NCBI GenBank assembly: GCA_963844315.1
Contig: CAWJOC010000023.1
Span: forward strand, 1-64,000
Length of the DNA: 64,000 nt
Source: CAWAVN01 sp963844315
GTDB lineage: Bacteria > Planctomycetota > Planctomycetia > Planctomycetales > Planctomycetaceae
Direction of reading: 5' to 3'
Made by a program: the position numbers and the translations under genes
Notes under the pieces: generated by a model
What the model saw: the letters and a program-made list of their open reading frames with translations, nothing else
The model's database searches: none
What the model was told of the DNA's origin: nothing
Shown: positions 1 through 10,159 of the stretch, in pieces
How the letters are laid out: every line of letters begins with the position of its first letter
Position numbering within the stretch: position 1 is the first letter of the stretch

Positions 1-120
1 GTACTGCCAGGTGTAGAAGAGGTCGCCACTGGTGCGAAACTCCGGTTCGTGCCGCTCCCACACCTCGCGAGCGACTTCGACGACGGTGCCGGACCCCCCG
101 AGATGCCTAAAAGCATCCAT
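1..120 (-). CDS. N-terminus of a conserved actinobacterial hypothetical protein (partial)
   Basis: An open reading frame starts with ATG at 118-120 on the minus strand and runs off the left edge of the window. The 40 visible residues begin MDAFRHLGGSGTVVEVAREV and end with DLFYTWQY. This resembles the start of a short conserved actinobacterial protein of unknown function. No catalytic motif is visible in the part present. It lies downstream of nrdJ on the same strand and is separated from it by a strong hairpin, so it is probably transcribed independently. I cannot assign a function. Confidence 0.5.
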   Translation of the reverse strand, partial: MDAFRHLGGSGTVVEVAREVWERHEPEFRTSGDLFYTWQY

Positions 121-212
121 GACGAGTGGGCAGGTCCTGCTTGGTCAGCATGAGCAGAGCTCATCACCAAGCCCGGGTCCGCAAGAATTGGAGCACGTAC
201 GCTGAACGCAGC

Positions 213-245
213 CGAGGGCGGACCGCATTGCGCGGCCCGCCCTCG
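213..245 (-). terminator. Hairpin terminator downstream of nrdJ
   Basis: A GC-rich inverted repeat (CGAGGGCGG at 213-221 pairing with CCGCCCTCG at 237-245, with further pairing inside) lies just after the nrdJ stop codon on the minus strand. There is no U-tract, as is common for actinobacterial terminators. Confidence 0.55.
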
Positions 246-259
246 ACGTACTCATCAGG

Positions 260-3152
260 TCAGCTGCAGCCGCTGGTGCTCCCGCAGCCCTCGCACACGT
301 AGCACGAGCCAGCCGGGCCGCATCTTCGTGCCGCAGGTCATGCAGAGCGGGGAGTCGACGGCGGTGCCGGTGAGCTTCTCGAAGAGCTCGGCGGTGGTCT
401 TGGCCTCGCCCGTGGACACCTGGCCGGGACCTCGCGGGCCTCGTTGCCGTGGGTGTCCTTGGTCTCGACGTCCTCGACGACCTCGGCAGCGACCGGGGCG
501 GGTGCCTCGACGAGCTCGGCGGCCGAGCCGGTCTCCTCCACGAGCGGCTCGTAGGAGCCGGTCTCGAGGTGGCGCTGGCGCTCCTGGGCGGAGTAGATGC
601 CGAGCATCGAGCGGTCCTCGAAGGACAGGTAGTCCAGGGCGAGGCGGCGGAAGATGTAGTCCATGATCGACTGCGACATCCGCACGTCCGGGTCGTCGGT
701 GAGGCCGGCGGGCTCGAAGCGCAGGTTGGTGAACTTCGAGACGTAGGTCTCCAGCGGGACGCCGTACTGCAGGCCGACCGACACCGCGATCGAGAAGGCG
801 TCCATCACGCCGGCCAGGGTCGAGCCCTGCTTGCCGAGCTTGAGGAAGACCTCGCCGAGGGTGCCGTCGTCGTGGGCGCCGGAGGTCATGTAGCCCTCGG
901 CACCGCCGACGGTGAACGACGTGGTGCGAGCGGTGCGCGACTTCGGCAGGCGCTTGCGGACCGGGGCGTAGACGACCTTCTCGACGACCTTGGCCTCGAC
1001 GGCCGAGTCGGAGGCGAGCTTGTCGGCCGCGTCCTTCTTGGCCTTGCCGCCGCCGTCGGACAGGGGCTGGCCGACCTTGCAGTTGTCGCGGTAGATCGCG
1101 GTGGCCTTGAGGCCGAGCTTCCAGGACTGCATGTAGACGTCCTCGATCTCCTCGACCGTGGCCGTCTCCGGCAGGTTGACCGTCTTCGAGATCGCGCCCG
1201 ACAGGAACGGCTGCGCGGCAGCCATCATCCGCACGTGGCCCATCGGCTTGAGCGAGCGGGCGCCCATCGCGGTGTCGAAGATCTCGTAGTGCTCGGTCTT
1301 GAGGCCGGGGGCGTCGACGACGTGGCCGTGCTCGCCGATGTAGGCGACGATCGCCTCGATCTGCTCCTCCTGGTAGCCCAGCTTCTTCAGGGCCCGCGGG
1401 ATCGTCTGGTTGACGATCTGCATGGAGCCGCCGCCGACGAGCTTCTTGAACTTCACCAGCGAGAAGTCGGGCTCGATGCCGGTCGTGTCGCAGTCCATCA
1501 TGAAGCCGATGGTGCCGGTCGGCGCGAGGACCGAGGCCTGCGCGTTGCGGAAGCCGTTCTTCTCACCGGTCTTGATGACGTCGGCCCAGGCCTGCGTCGC
1601 GAGCTTGTGCACGCGGCCGTCCTCGGTGTGCAGCGACGCGGACGACGTCGTTGGCCGCCTGGTGCTTGCGCATCACGCGCTTGTGGGCGTCGGCGTTGCG
1701 GGCGTAGCCGGCGTAGGGGCCGACGATGCCGGCGAGCTCGGCGCTGCGCTTGTACGACGTACCGGTCATGAGCGACGTGAGCGCGGCAGCCATCGAGCGG
1801 CCGCCCTCGGAGTCGTAGCCGAGGCCCATCGCCATCAGCAGCGCGCCGAGGTTGGCGTAGCCGATGCCGAGCTGGCGGTAGTCGCGGGTGGTGTCGCCGA
1901 TCGGGTCGGTCGGGAAGTCGGCGAAGCAGATCGAGATGTCCATCGCGGTGATGATGAACTCGACGGCCTTCGCGAAGAGGGCGGCGTCGAAGGTGTCGTC
2001 GTCCTTGAGGAACTTCAGCAGGTTGAGGCTGGCGAGGTTGCAGGACGAGTTGTCGAGCGACATGTACTCCGAGCACGGGTTGGACGCGGTGATGCGGCCG
2101 GTCTCGGGGTTGGTGTGCCAGTCGTTGATCGTGTCGTCGTACTGCAGGCCCGGGTCGGCGCAGGCCCAGGCGGCCTCGCTGATCTTGCGGAACAGGTCGC
2201 GGGCGTCGACGGTCTCGATGACCCGGCCGTCCTCGCGGGCCTTCAGGCCGAACTCGGTGCCGTCCTCGACCGCACGCATGAACTCGTCGGTGACGCGGAC
2301 GGAGTTGTTGGCGTTCTGGTACTGCACCGAGGTGATGTCGGCGCCGCCGAGGTCCATGTCGAACCCGGCGTCGCGGAGGGCGCGGATCTTGTCCTCCTCC
2401 TTCGCCTTCGTCATCACGAACTCCTCGATGTCCGGGTGGTCGACGTCGAGGACGACCATCTTGGCCGCACGACGCGTCGCGCCGCCCGACTTGATGGTGC
2501 CCGCGGAGGCGTCGGCGCCGCGCATGAAGGAGACGGGACCCGACGCCGTACCGCCGCTGGAGAGCAGCTCCTTGGACGAGCGGATGCGGGAGAGGTTGAG
2601 GCCGGCACCGGAGCCGCCCTTGAAGATGAAGCCCTCCTCCTTGTACCAGTTGAGGATCGAGTCCATCGAGTCGTCCACGCTCAGGATGAAGCAGGCGCAG
2701 ACCTGCTGCGGCGAGGCGGTGCCGACGTTGAACCAGACGGGGCTGTTGAAGGAGAAGTACTGGTTGACGAGCAGCCAGGTCAGCTCGTGCTCGAACGTCT
2801 CGGCGTCGGCGTCGGTGGCGAAGTAGCCGTGCTCGATGCCGGCCTTGGTGTACGTCTTCACGACCCGGTCGATGAGCTGCTTGAGGCTCCACTCGCGTAC
2901 GTCGGTGCCGACCGCGCCGCGGAAGTACTTCGTCGTGACGATGGTGGACGCGTTCACCGACCAGAAGTCGGGGAACTCCACGCCGCGCTGCTCGAAGACG
3001 GTCTCGCCGGTCTTCCAGTTCTGCTGCACGACGTCGCGACGCTCCCACGTGATGGCGTCGTAGGGGTGGGTGCCCGCAGTGCTGAAGACGCGCTCCAGCT
3101 TGAGGCCCTTGCCCTTCGCCTTGGAAGCTCCGGTGCTCACCGTCTCGGTCAT
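260..3152 (-). CDS. nrdJ: Vitamin B12-dependent (class II) ribonucleotide reductase
   Basis: Adenosylcobalamin-dependent ribonucleotide reductase, which makes deoxyribonucleotides in the cytoplasm. The start MTETVSTG is at 3152. Visible signatures are the NSPVWFNVG segment, QVCACFILSVDDSMDS, GGSGAGLNLSRIRSSKE, and PCSEYMSLDNSSCNLASLN in the catalytic barrel. The C-terminus is a cysteine-rich zinc-ribbon tail (CMTCGTKM, then CYVCEGCG) ending in GCS. Total length, about 960 residues, fits the family. The reading frame is broken near 1,640 and again near 300-440; each break is repaired by one base, so these look like consensus errors. It lies about 100 bp downstream of nrdR on the same strand and is very likely under NrdR control. 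Confidence 0.93.
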
Positions 3153-3258
3153 GCTGTGTCCTTATCCCGTGTGGTTGCTGAACTGTCGCGAGTCGTCTCG
3201 CAGGTGCTTGGTGAGGCCCGGCAGACCGCTTCCCCACGATCTGCCGGGCCGTCTGGGG

Positions 3259-3736
3259 TCAGCCCGTCGTGGCGGGCTGATCGTGGGTCGCGCGTTCGAG
3301 TCGCAGCATCGCGATCTCGTTCTCGAAGTCGTCGGCCGACTCGAAGGCGCGGTAGACGCTCGCGAAGCGGAGGTAGGCCACCTCGTCGAGCGCGCGCAGC
3401 GGGGCGAGGATCGCAAGACCGACCTCGTTGGCGTCGAACTCGGCCTGGCCGCTGAGGCGCAGCGCGTCCTCGACGTCCTGGCCCAGGCAGGCGAGCTGGG
3501 CGTCGGTGACCGGGCGGCCCTTGCAGGCCTTGCGGACGCCGGCGATCGCCTTGTCGCGGTTGAACGGCTCGGTCGCGCCGGAGCGCTTGAGCACGGTCAG
3601 CTGCATCTTCTCGACGGTCGTGAACCGGCGGTCGCACTCGGCAGCACGTCCGGCGGCGGCGGATCGAGCCACCGTCGTCGGCGACACGGGAGTCGAGGAC
3701 CTTGGTGTCCTCGTTCTTGCAGTAGGGACAGTGCAT
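3259..3736 (-). CDS. nrdR: Transcriptional repressor NrdR
   Basis: Zinc-ribbon plus ATP-cone repressor of ribonucleotide reductase genes. The start is the ATG at 3734-3736. The N-terminus has the diagnostic MHCPYCKNEDTKVLDSR followed by RRRTC and ECDRRFTTVE, giving the four-cysteine zinc ribbon. The ATP-cone follows (VLKRSGATEPFNRDKAIAGV and later VEDALRL). Length of about 158 residues is normal. One frame break lies near 3,650, between the RRRTC and ECDRR pieces, and is probably a sequence error. nrdJ follows on the same strand, so NrdR probably regulates both its own promoter and nrdJ. Confidence 0.9.
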
Positions 3737-4088
3737 GGTGGTCCTCCTCTCGCGTTCGTGGTCAGGGCGCGCTTCATAGGCCCTGCGTCGGGGTGTGAAT
3801 GAACTGTGGATAACCGGCTCGGGGGTGTGGGCGAAGCCCGGTCCCTCTGTGAGTGAGCTGGGGATAACTACAGCGGTGTAAGTACTAGATGTAGTGGTAA
3901 CCGTACGTCCCGACCACAACACTTGGCAAGAGAACGCCGCAGGTCGTCGCGGATCAATTTCTGCACATCGGTAAAACCGCAGGTCAGCCGTCGTTATGCC
4001 CGGTCTGGACCCGCGATCGCGGGCGTGTCGGAGGGTCCGTCTGCCCGTTCCACTCCCCCACTCAGGCCACATCCGTCACAATGATCCC
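3737..4088. promoter_or_regulatory. Intergenic region upstream of nrdR with candidate NrdR boxes
   Basis: This 350-base stretch separates nrdR (minus) from a divergent membrane-protein gene (plus). It holds ACTAGATGTAGT at 3884-3895 and CCACAACACTTGG at 3914-3926. Their cores begin 32 bp apart, close to the three-turn spacing known for paired NrdR boxes. A single DnaA-box-like TGTGGATAA lies at 3805-3813 and a similar GGGGATAAC at about 3861. The NrdR assignment is inferred from position and partial match to the consensus. Confidence 0.4.
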
Positions 4089-4431
4089 GTGTCCACGGGG
4101 AAGCGAGCAGGGTCGCGTCGCGGCACCCGCCCGCCCCGGGCGCTGAACAAGGCCGCGCTCGTCCTCGGCGCCGCGATCACCCTGTGCGTCGTCGCCTGGG
4201 GCTACCTCGTCTACGCCGCCATCGACTTCGGTACGGCGGCGCGCGGGGGCAGCTCGTCGGCGTGGTCCTTCATGGCGCTGGCCTGCCTCGGCGCGATGGC
4301 CTGCCTGTTCGTGGGGCTGCTGCTGGTGGCGCGGTTGATGCGGGCGCTGGGGATCACATCTCGCCCCGCCGTCGGATCCCGCCTCGCCTCCCGGGCCTCG
4401 GCCGGTCGGGGGCAAGCGCGCCGCTCGCTGA
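4089..4431 (+). CDS. Small two-helix membrane protein of unknown function
   Basis: Starting at the GTG at 4089 (VSTGKRAGSRRGT), this encodes about 113 residues. A basic N-terminus is followed by two hydrophobic helices (ALVLGAAITLCVVAWGYLVY and FMALACLGAMACLFVGLLLV) and then a short proline- and arginine-rich tail ending RPVGGKRAAR. One frame break near 4,365 has to be repaired to reach the natural stop at 4429-4431. It is immediately followed by a serine hydrolase gene on the same strand, so the two may be co-transcribed. No recognised domain or catalytic motif is visible. Confidence 0.5.
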
Positions 4432-4436
4432 CCTCG

Positions 4437-5894
4437 TGTCGCCTAGGGTCGCTGAGGTGCACCAGCTCCCGCGCGACACCCCCGCCAGCCAGGGCGTCGA
4501 CCCCGCCGCCGTCCTCAGGTTCCTCGACGCGGTGGACGCCGACCCCGCGGTCGAGCTCCACGGCCTGATGGTGCTGCGCCGCGGCCACGTCGTCGCGGAG
4601 GGCTGGTGGGCGCCGCACACGCCCGAGCGGACCCGCCTGCTCTACTCGATCAGCAAGAGCTTCACCTCGACGGCCCTCGCGTTCGCCGTCGAGGAAGGCC
4701 TGCTCGGGCTCGACGACACGGTGCTCGACCACTTCCCCGAGTACGCCGACGAGGACCTGTCGGCGTACACCCGGTCGACGACCCTGCGACACCTCGCCTC
4801 GATGGCGAGCGGGCACGGCCGCGAGATGTGGCCCGAGGCGGTGGCCGCGGATCCGCAGGAACCGGTCCGCGGCTTCCTGGTCTCGACCACCGGAGCGCGG
4901 CTCCCGGCAGCGTCTTCGCCTACAGCCAGCCGTGCACCTACACCGTCGCGGCCGCGATCCAGCGCCGGACGGGGCAGCGGCTGAGCGAGTACCTCCGTCC
5001 CCGTCTCTTCGACCCGCTCGGCATCGGCGAGGTGGGCTGGCGCTGCTTCCCGCCGGGCGCGAGCAGGGGTTCAGCGGCCTGTTCGCCCGGCTCGAGGACG
5101 TCGCCAAGCTCGGCCAGCTCTACCTCCAGCGCGGCCGGTGGGGCGACGACCAGCTCATCCCGGCGGCGTACGTCGACGAGGCCACGTCGGCCCAGGTGGC
5201 GTTCGCCGAACGAGGACAAGCCCGACTGGAGCCAGGGCTACGGCTACTGCTTCTGGATCGCGCGCCACGGCTACCGCGGCGACGGGGCGTTCGGCCAGTT
5301 CTGCATCGTGCTGCCGGAGCACGACGCGGTCATCGCGATCACCGGCGGCACCGAGGCGATGCAGGAGGTCGTCGACCACGTGTGGGAGCACCTGCTCCCC
5401 GGGCTGGGCGGCGCCCCGGTCGACGCGTCCGCTCAGGACGCCCTCGATCGAGCGGCTGCGTACGCTCGGCCTCCCGCCGTGCGCGCGCCCATCCCGCACC
5501 TGGTCAGTCCGTCGCAGGACGTGGCCGGCGCCCGGCCTGGCAGCGAGGCAGCTTCACGGTCGCTGTGGGCGACGACGGTCGGCCTCGAGCGTCACGGCGT
5601 CAGAGGGCGACAACGCGCTGACCTTCCCCGTGGGGCTAGGGCGAGTGGCTGACCTCCGAGCCGGTGGACGCGTACGGCGACCCCGTTCCCGTCGCGGCGT
5701 CGGGCGGCTGGATCGACGACGACACGCTCCGGGTCGAGGTCGTCTTCCTCGAGACGCCCCACCGCCTCGACGTCGAGTGCTCGCTCGCCGCAGGCACCTC
5801 GCACGCCTCGTGGCGCACCGCCCCCCTGGACGGCGGGCAGATGACTCACGTCCGCGCGTGCACCGTGCGCACCGTCCACCGCACTAGCGGATGA
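4437..5894 (+). CDS. Beta-lactamase-family serine hydrolase (frame-broken)
   Basis: Serine hydrolase of the class C beta-lactamase / esterase superfamily, likely cytoplasmic because no signal peptide is visible. The catalytic SxxK motif is in LLYSISKSFTSTALAFAVEE, followed by the family segments GLLGLDDTVLDHFPEY and LRHLASMASGH. Later pieces read FAYSQPCTYTVAAAIQRRTG, then WSQGYGYCFWIARHGYRGDG and AITGGTEAMQEVVDHVWEHL. At least five frame switches are needed between about 4,900 and 5,650, so the gene is unusable as read but clearly one gene. The start is probably one of the GTG codons at 4437 or 4455. Its 3' end overlaps the convergent PKD-domain gene. Substrate unknown. Confidence 0.65.
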
Positions 5895-6694
5895 CGAGCT
5901 GCGGGAGCGCCTCGACGACCTCGAGGTCCTGGTCCTCGCCGGCTGACCCAGATGGTCGACGGGATCTGCTCGGGCGGGCCGCCGTTCACGGTGAAGCTCG
6001 CCGCGCCGTACTGCGTGTCGACGCTGACGACGACCTTCTCGGTCGACTCGTAGACGTGGGCGACGTCGAGGTCGGGGTACGGCGCGCCCGGGCTGGTCGT
6101 GGTCGTCGTGGTGCCGTCGCCGAAGTGCCAGCGGTACGCGATGGGCTCGGCGCTGACGACGACCCTCGACTGCACGAGGGTGACCGGGATGCTCGCGACC
6201 TCGGTGTTGGACGTGTAGAAGTTCGTGTCCAGGTTGACCAGGGTCTTGCCGCCCGGCGGCTGGACCACGAGCTCGGACGGCGGCCAGTCGAGGTTCTCGA
6301 ACGCCTTGAGCACCAGGACGCGGATCGGTGGCGGGTCGCCGACCTGGTCTCCTCGTCCGCGGTCAGGCAGGCGGTGCCGACGATCTCGCCGTCCCGGTAG
6401 AGCGTGTAGCGCGTGCCGGGAACGCCGGCCGCGGTCGTGCACACCTGACGGGTTGAAGCAGGCGCCCTCGGGGGTGACGCCCGTCGTCCTTGCAGATGCT
6501 GGCGGACCGTCCACTTGGCGGTGGGGTACTGCGGCCTGCTGCTCCTCGACGTCTGCCGAGGAGTAGTCGCACGTCTCCTCGCCCTGAAGGATGTCGACTT
6601 GCTTGCGACACAGCCTGCGTGCGGCCGGCGGTGCGGCGAGGAGCGCGACCGGAAGAAGCGCGAGCAATCAGGACGACGCACGCAGGCACCTCAT
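5884..6694 (-). CDS. Secreted PKD-domain protein (frame-broken)
   Basis: A predicted secreted protein with a PKD-like immunoglobulin-fold domain near the C-terminus. Clear parts are VLKAFENLDWPPSELVVQPP, TLVNLDTNFYTSN, the PKD core YRWHFGDGTTTTTTSPG, VAHVYESTEKVVVSVDTQYG, and the end ALPQLVIR at 5884. The N-terminus from ATG 6692-6694 reads MRCLRASS, then an in-frame TGA, then a hydrophobic stretch LLALLPVALLAAPPAA. Together these would make a signal peptide, so the TGA is probably an error. Several frame breaks lie between 6,300 and 6,600. It follows the DUF6318 lipoprotein gene on the same strand. Function unknown. Confidence 0.5.
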
Positions 6695-7213
6695 CCGGCC
6701 AGCTCCGCCGTGCGTGACCACCAACCACCCAGCCGCGCTTCTTCGAGTTCCATAAGTCGACTGACCCGGCCGCCTGGCAAGCGTCTGCCACTGGCCGTCG
6801 GCGATCTCCCTGAGACGCGTCGGCGCGGAGTCGACCTCCACTCGGAACTGATCAGGCGCCTTGCCGTACGTGCTCGATGCTCAGGATCTTGCCAGCCGTC
6901 CCACTTGAACGGTTCCTCCGCCGCTCGTAGATCTCCTCGATGCGGCTCGCGGCCTGCGAGCACGACTCGCAACTCGGACCCAGCTCTCTGAACGTCGTCG
7001 GTCTCCCCGGTGGCCTGCATCTTCTGCGCTCGTCGGACCCACCGCCGGATGAAGTCCTCCGCACTCTCCTCCTCCGGCGTCTCGGAGTCCGTGGGCGAGG
7101 GAGTCGTGGGGAGGACGTCGTCGGGTCGGGCAGGATCGGCTCGGGGTCGCCGAGCACCCGGCGAGCAGGAGAGGGCCGGCGAGGGCCAGCGCGAGGATGC
7201 GGCGTACGTGCAA
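6668..7213 (-). CDS. DUF6318-like lipoprotein (frame-broken)
   Basis: A lipoprotein of the actinobacterial DUF6318 type. From a TTG start at 7211-7213, preceded by a GGGAAGG ribosome-binding site, the protein begins LHVRRILALALAGPLLLAGC, ending in a lipobox cysteine. Pieces in other frames give GDPEPILPDP (proline linker), RIEEIY, and LREIADGQWQTLARRPGQ, typical of this family, together with the paired cysteines in LGPSCESCSQ. Three or more frame breaks occur between 6,850 and 7,150. The end is placed at the first stop in the last frame, which runs into the start of the next gene. Role unknown; expected on the outer face of the membrane. Confidence 0.5.
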
Positions 7214-7411
7214 TGAACTGCCTTCCCGAGACAACGTCTGCACCGCTGAAACTACCCATCGCGAGCCGTCCGAGAAACAGACCCTCGGCAAAGCCTGTGG
7301 AGAACTCGCGGATGAGGGAAATGTGCCGAGGGGCGGGCCCGGTGGGCCCGCCCCTCGTCTTCCCCTTGGTTCCACCAGCCGGGGTCGAAGCGGCTGATGG
7401 AGGCCTCTGCG

Positions 7412-7767
7412 TCAGTCGGTGAGGACCGGGACGCGGAGCTTCTGGCCGGCCGCGAGGCCGGTGGACTCGAGCGCGTTGAGCCGCTCGATCTCGTTCATGA
7501 CGCCGCGGACGTCGCCGTCGGTGGCGATCTCGCTGGCGATCCCCCACAGCGTGTCGCCGGGAGCGACCTGGACGATCTCGGTCGGCTCGGGCTGACCGGC
7601 CTCGCCGGTGCCGACGGCGCCGCCGGCCAGCACGAAGGCGGCGGCACAGCACGACGAGCAGCGAGGTCAGGAAGACCACCAGGCGACCGCGGCGGGTCAG
7701 GCGCACCGTCGAACGGGCCGGACGCGCGGTGGGGACGAAAGGCGGGTGCAAGGCTGAGGGTGCTCAT
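7412..7767 (-). CDS. LysM-domain protein, candidate SOS cell-division inhibitor (DivS/Rv2719c position)
   Basis: A short membrane-anchored LysM protein. The start MSTLSLAP is at 7767. After a basic stretch comes one transmembrane helix (RLVVFLTSLLVVL), a linker rich in Glu and Pro, and a LysM domain (VQVAPGDTLWGIASEIATDG and LAAGQKLRVPVLTD at the end). Frame breaks near 7,640 and 7,750 must be repaired. In actinobacteria the gene divergent from lexA is often an SOS-induced division suppressor with a LysM domain (Rv2719c in Mycobacterium; DivS holds the same locus in Corynebacterium). Position, size, domain and the LexA boxes in the shared promoter agree with that. The function is inferred, not shown. 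Confidence 0.6.
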
Positions 7768-7874
7768 GGTGGCCTCCTGGGGAAGTGTCAGCCGGTCTGG
7801 TTGCTGTTGATCCATGTCTAGAGCGAGCCACCGACAGTGGGTCTGGTGAGCGTCGGTGTCGATCAGACGTTCGA

Positions 7875-7993
7875 TCGAACAGGTGTACGACGTTAGAGCA
7901 CGTGTTCGAACAACGCAAGCATCTGGTCGAACACCTGTTCGGCGTGTCGACCGACCGTCCACAGGCGACACGCAGGTTCGAACAGGTGTTTGA
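7875..7993. promoter_or_regulatory. Three LexA (SOS) boxes in the lexA / LysM-gene promoter
   Basis: Three copies of the actinobacterial SOS box CGAAC-N4-GTTCG are present: TCGAACAGGTGTACGA at 7875-7890, TCGAACACCTGTTCGG at 7927-7942 (exact core) and TCGAACAGGTGTTTGA at 7978-7993. They lie between the divergent lexA (start 8058) and the LysM gene (start 7767). This supports LexA autoregulation and SOS induction of the neighbour. Confidence 0.85.
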
Positions 7994-8057
7994 TCCCGGG
8001 CCCTCCGAGGGCTACGGTGAGCGCACTTGCTTGCCGCGTCGAGAGGTTCCACCAGCC

Positions 8058-8780
8058 ATGGCCAGGTCGGACGACAAGACAGTCATCGAGATGCCGGACG
8101 GTCCCCCGGACGCGACCGGACTGACCCCGCGCCAGCAGCGCGTGCTCGCCACCATCAAGGACTCGATCGAGACCAAGGGCTACCCGCCCTCCATGCGCGA
8201 GATCGGCCAGGCCGTCGGCCTCACGTCGTCCTCCAGCGTGGCCCACCAGCTGCGCGTGCTCGAGGGCAAGGGCTTCCTCAAGCGCGACCCCAACCGGCCC
8301 CGCGCCCTCGAGGTGTTCCTGCCCGAGGTGATGGCCGCCCGTCGCTCGATGTCCAGCAGCGACGAGTCGAGCGTCGACGAGACCGGCATCGGCGACTTCT
8401 CCCCGACCGCGGTCAACATCCCGGTCGTCGGCCGCATCGCCGCCGGCGGACCGATCCTCGCCGAGGAGCAGGTCACCGACGTGTTCCCGCTGCCCAAGCA
8501 GCTCGTCGGCGACGGCACGCTCTTCCTGCTCGAGGTCTCCGGCGACTCGATGGTCGACGCGGCCATCTGCAACGGCGACTACGTCGTGATCCGCCAGGAG
8601 CAGACCGCCAACAACGGCCAGATCGTCGCCGCGCTGATCGACGGCGAGGCCACCGTGAAGACGTTCCAGCGCAAGGACGGCCACGTCTGGCTGCTGCCGC
8701 ACAACGCGGCGTACGACCCGATCCCCGGCGACAACGCCACGATCCTCGGCGTCGTCACGGCGGTGCTGCGGAGCCTCTGA
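8058..8780 (+). CDS. lexA: LexA repressor / SOS autoprotease
   Basis: LexA, repressor of the SOS response, which self-cleaves when stimulated by RecA filaments. The start is MARSDDKT at 8058, giving 240 residues with an intact frame. The N-terminal winged helix has LTPRQQRVLATIKDSIETKG and SSSSVAHQLRVLEGKGFLKR. The cleavage site lies in VVGRIAAGGPI (Ala-Gly bond). The S24 peptidase domain has the nucleophile serine in LEVSGDSMVDAAICNGDYVV and the general-base lysine in DGEATVKTF. Three SOS boxes lie upstream. This is one of the few genes in this part of the window without frame breaks. Confidence 0.97.
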   Translation: MARSDDKTVIEMPDGPPDATGLTPRQQRVLATIKDSIETKGYPPSMREIGQAVGLTSSSSVAHQLRVLEGKGFLKRDPNRPRALEVFLPEVMAARRSMSSSDESSVDETGIGDFSPTAVNIPVVGRIAAGGPILAEEQVTDVFPLPKQLVGDGTLFLLEVSGDSMVDAAICNGDYVVIRQEQTANNGQIVAALIDGEATVKTFQRKDGHVWLLPHNAAYDPIPGDNATILGVVTAVLRSL

Positions 8781-8882
8781 TCCTGGTTTCGTGACGCGAC
8801 TTCGTCGCTCCTCAACCACCGGCACGTTCGAGGAGGGTGGGCCGGCGTTGAAGATGCCCTCCCACCGCGCCACGATGGCCAG

Positions 8883-10101
8883 ATGAGCGACGCCGAGAAG
8901 ACCTACGACTACGTCATCGTCGGAGCGGGAGTGGCCGCGGCCAGCGCCGTGAAGGGCATCCGGTCCGGCGACAGCAGCGGCTCGATCGGGGTGTTCGGCT
9001 CCGAACCGGACAAGCCGGTCTACCGGCCCGTGCTGTCGAAGGACCTCTGGCTCAAGGACGACGCGACGCTGGAGGGGAACTCGCTCGCCGGCGACCTCGA
9101 CGACGACGACCACGTCGACCTGGTCACCGACACGACCGTGACCGAGATCGACCCCGACGCGCACGTCGTACGCCTCGCCGACGGCAGCAGCGTCGGCTAC
9201 GGCAAGCTGCTGCTCGCCACCGGCGCCGAGCCGCGCACGCTCGCGGTCGACCCCGGGCCGCGCGTCGTCTACTACCGCACGGCCGCCGACTACGAGCCGC
9301 CTCCGCGCCGATCGCCACCCGGGCAGCCACGTCGCCGTCGTCGGTGGCGGCTACATCGGCTCGGAGATCGCGTCCGCGCTCGTGCAGAACGACGTCCAGG
9401 TGACGCTCGTGCTCGACCTCGAGGACGTGCAGGAGCAGATGTTCCCGCGCGCGCTCGCGGCCAGCCTGACCAAGGCCTTCGCCGACCGCGGCGTCACCGT
9501 CGTGCACGGCTCGGTCGCGGGCGGCGAGGAGTCCGACGGCGGCGTCCGGATCCGCCTCGACGACGGCACCGACATCGCCGCCGACGCCGCGGTGATCGGC
9601 GTGGGGGTCCTCCCCCGCACCGGGCTCGCCGAGGCCGCCGGCCTCGACGTCGACAACGGCATCGTCGTCGACGACCACCTCCGCACCAGCGCGACGGACG
9701 TGTACGCCGCGGGCGACGTCGCGTCGTACCCCGACGCCCTCCTCGGGCGCCGCCGCGTCGAGCACGTCGACCACGCCGAGAAGTCCGGCGAGCACGCCGG
9801 CAAGGTGATGGCCGGCGCCGACGAGGCCTACGACTACACGCCGTTCTTCTGGTCCGACATCCTCGACGCCGGCTACGAGGCGATCGGCGAGACGAGCAGC
9901 CGCCTCGACATGGTCGAGGACTGGAAGGACGGCCAGGTCGGCACCGGCGTCGTCTACTACCTGCAGTCCGGCGCGGTCCGCGGCGTGCTGCTCTGGAACG
10001 TCTGGGACAGCGTCGACCAGGCGCGCGAGCTGATCGCGGAGACCGGCAAGGAGCCGGTGTCCGACGTGGAGTCGCTGCGGGGGCGGATCCCGTTCGACTG
10101 A
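8883..10101 (+). CDS. FAD/NAD(P)-binding oxidoreductase (ferredoxin/rubredoxin reductase type)
   Basis: A pyridine-nucleotide-disulfide-oxidoreductase-fold flavoprotein. The FAD site is near the start (YDYVIVGAGVAAASAVKGI), the NAD(P) site in the middle (VAVVGGGYIGSEIASALVQN), and the second FAD contact in DVYAAGDVASYPDALLG. There is no CxxC redox pair after the first glycine motif, so this is of the ferredoxin/rubredoxin or putidaredoxin reductase type, not a disulfide reductase. The C-terminal segment DYTPFFWSDILDAGYEAIGE matches the reductase C-terminal domain. A single frame break lies near 9,300. The electron-acceptor partner is not encoded nearby. Confidence 0.8.
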
Positions 10102-10159
10102 CCGGGTCTCGTGATCGCTTCGTCGCTCCTCGACCAGCGGGGGTAGTAGCCTCGCGGCG

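Noticed and set aside
449..3455. Very long plus-strand open frames opposite nrdJ and nrdR
   Set aside because: They are antisense shadows produced by high GC content; their translations are low-complexity and match no family, while the opposite strand encodes clear enzymes.
3805..3813. DnaA-box-like TGTGGATAA as part of a replication origin
   Set aside because: Only one good box and one weak neighbour; no dnaA, dnaN or AT-rich stretch nearby.
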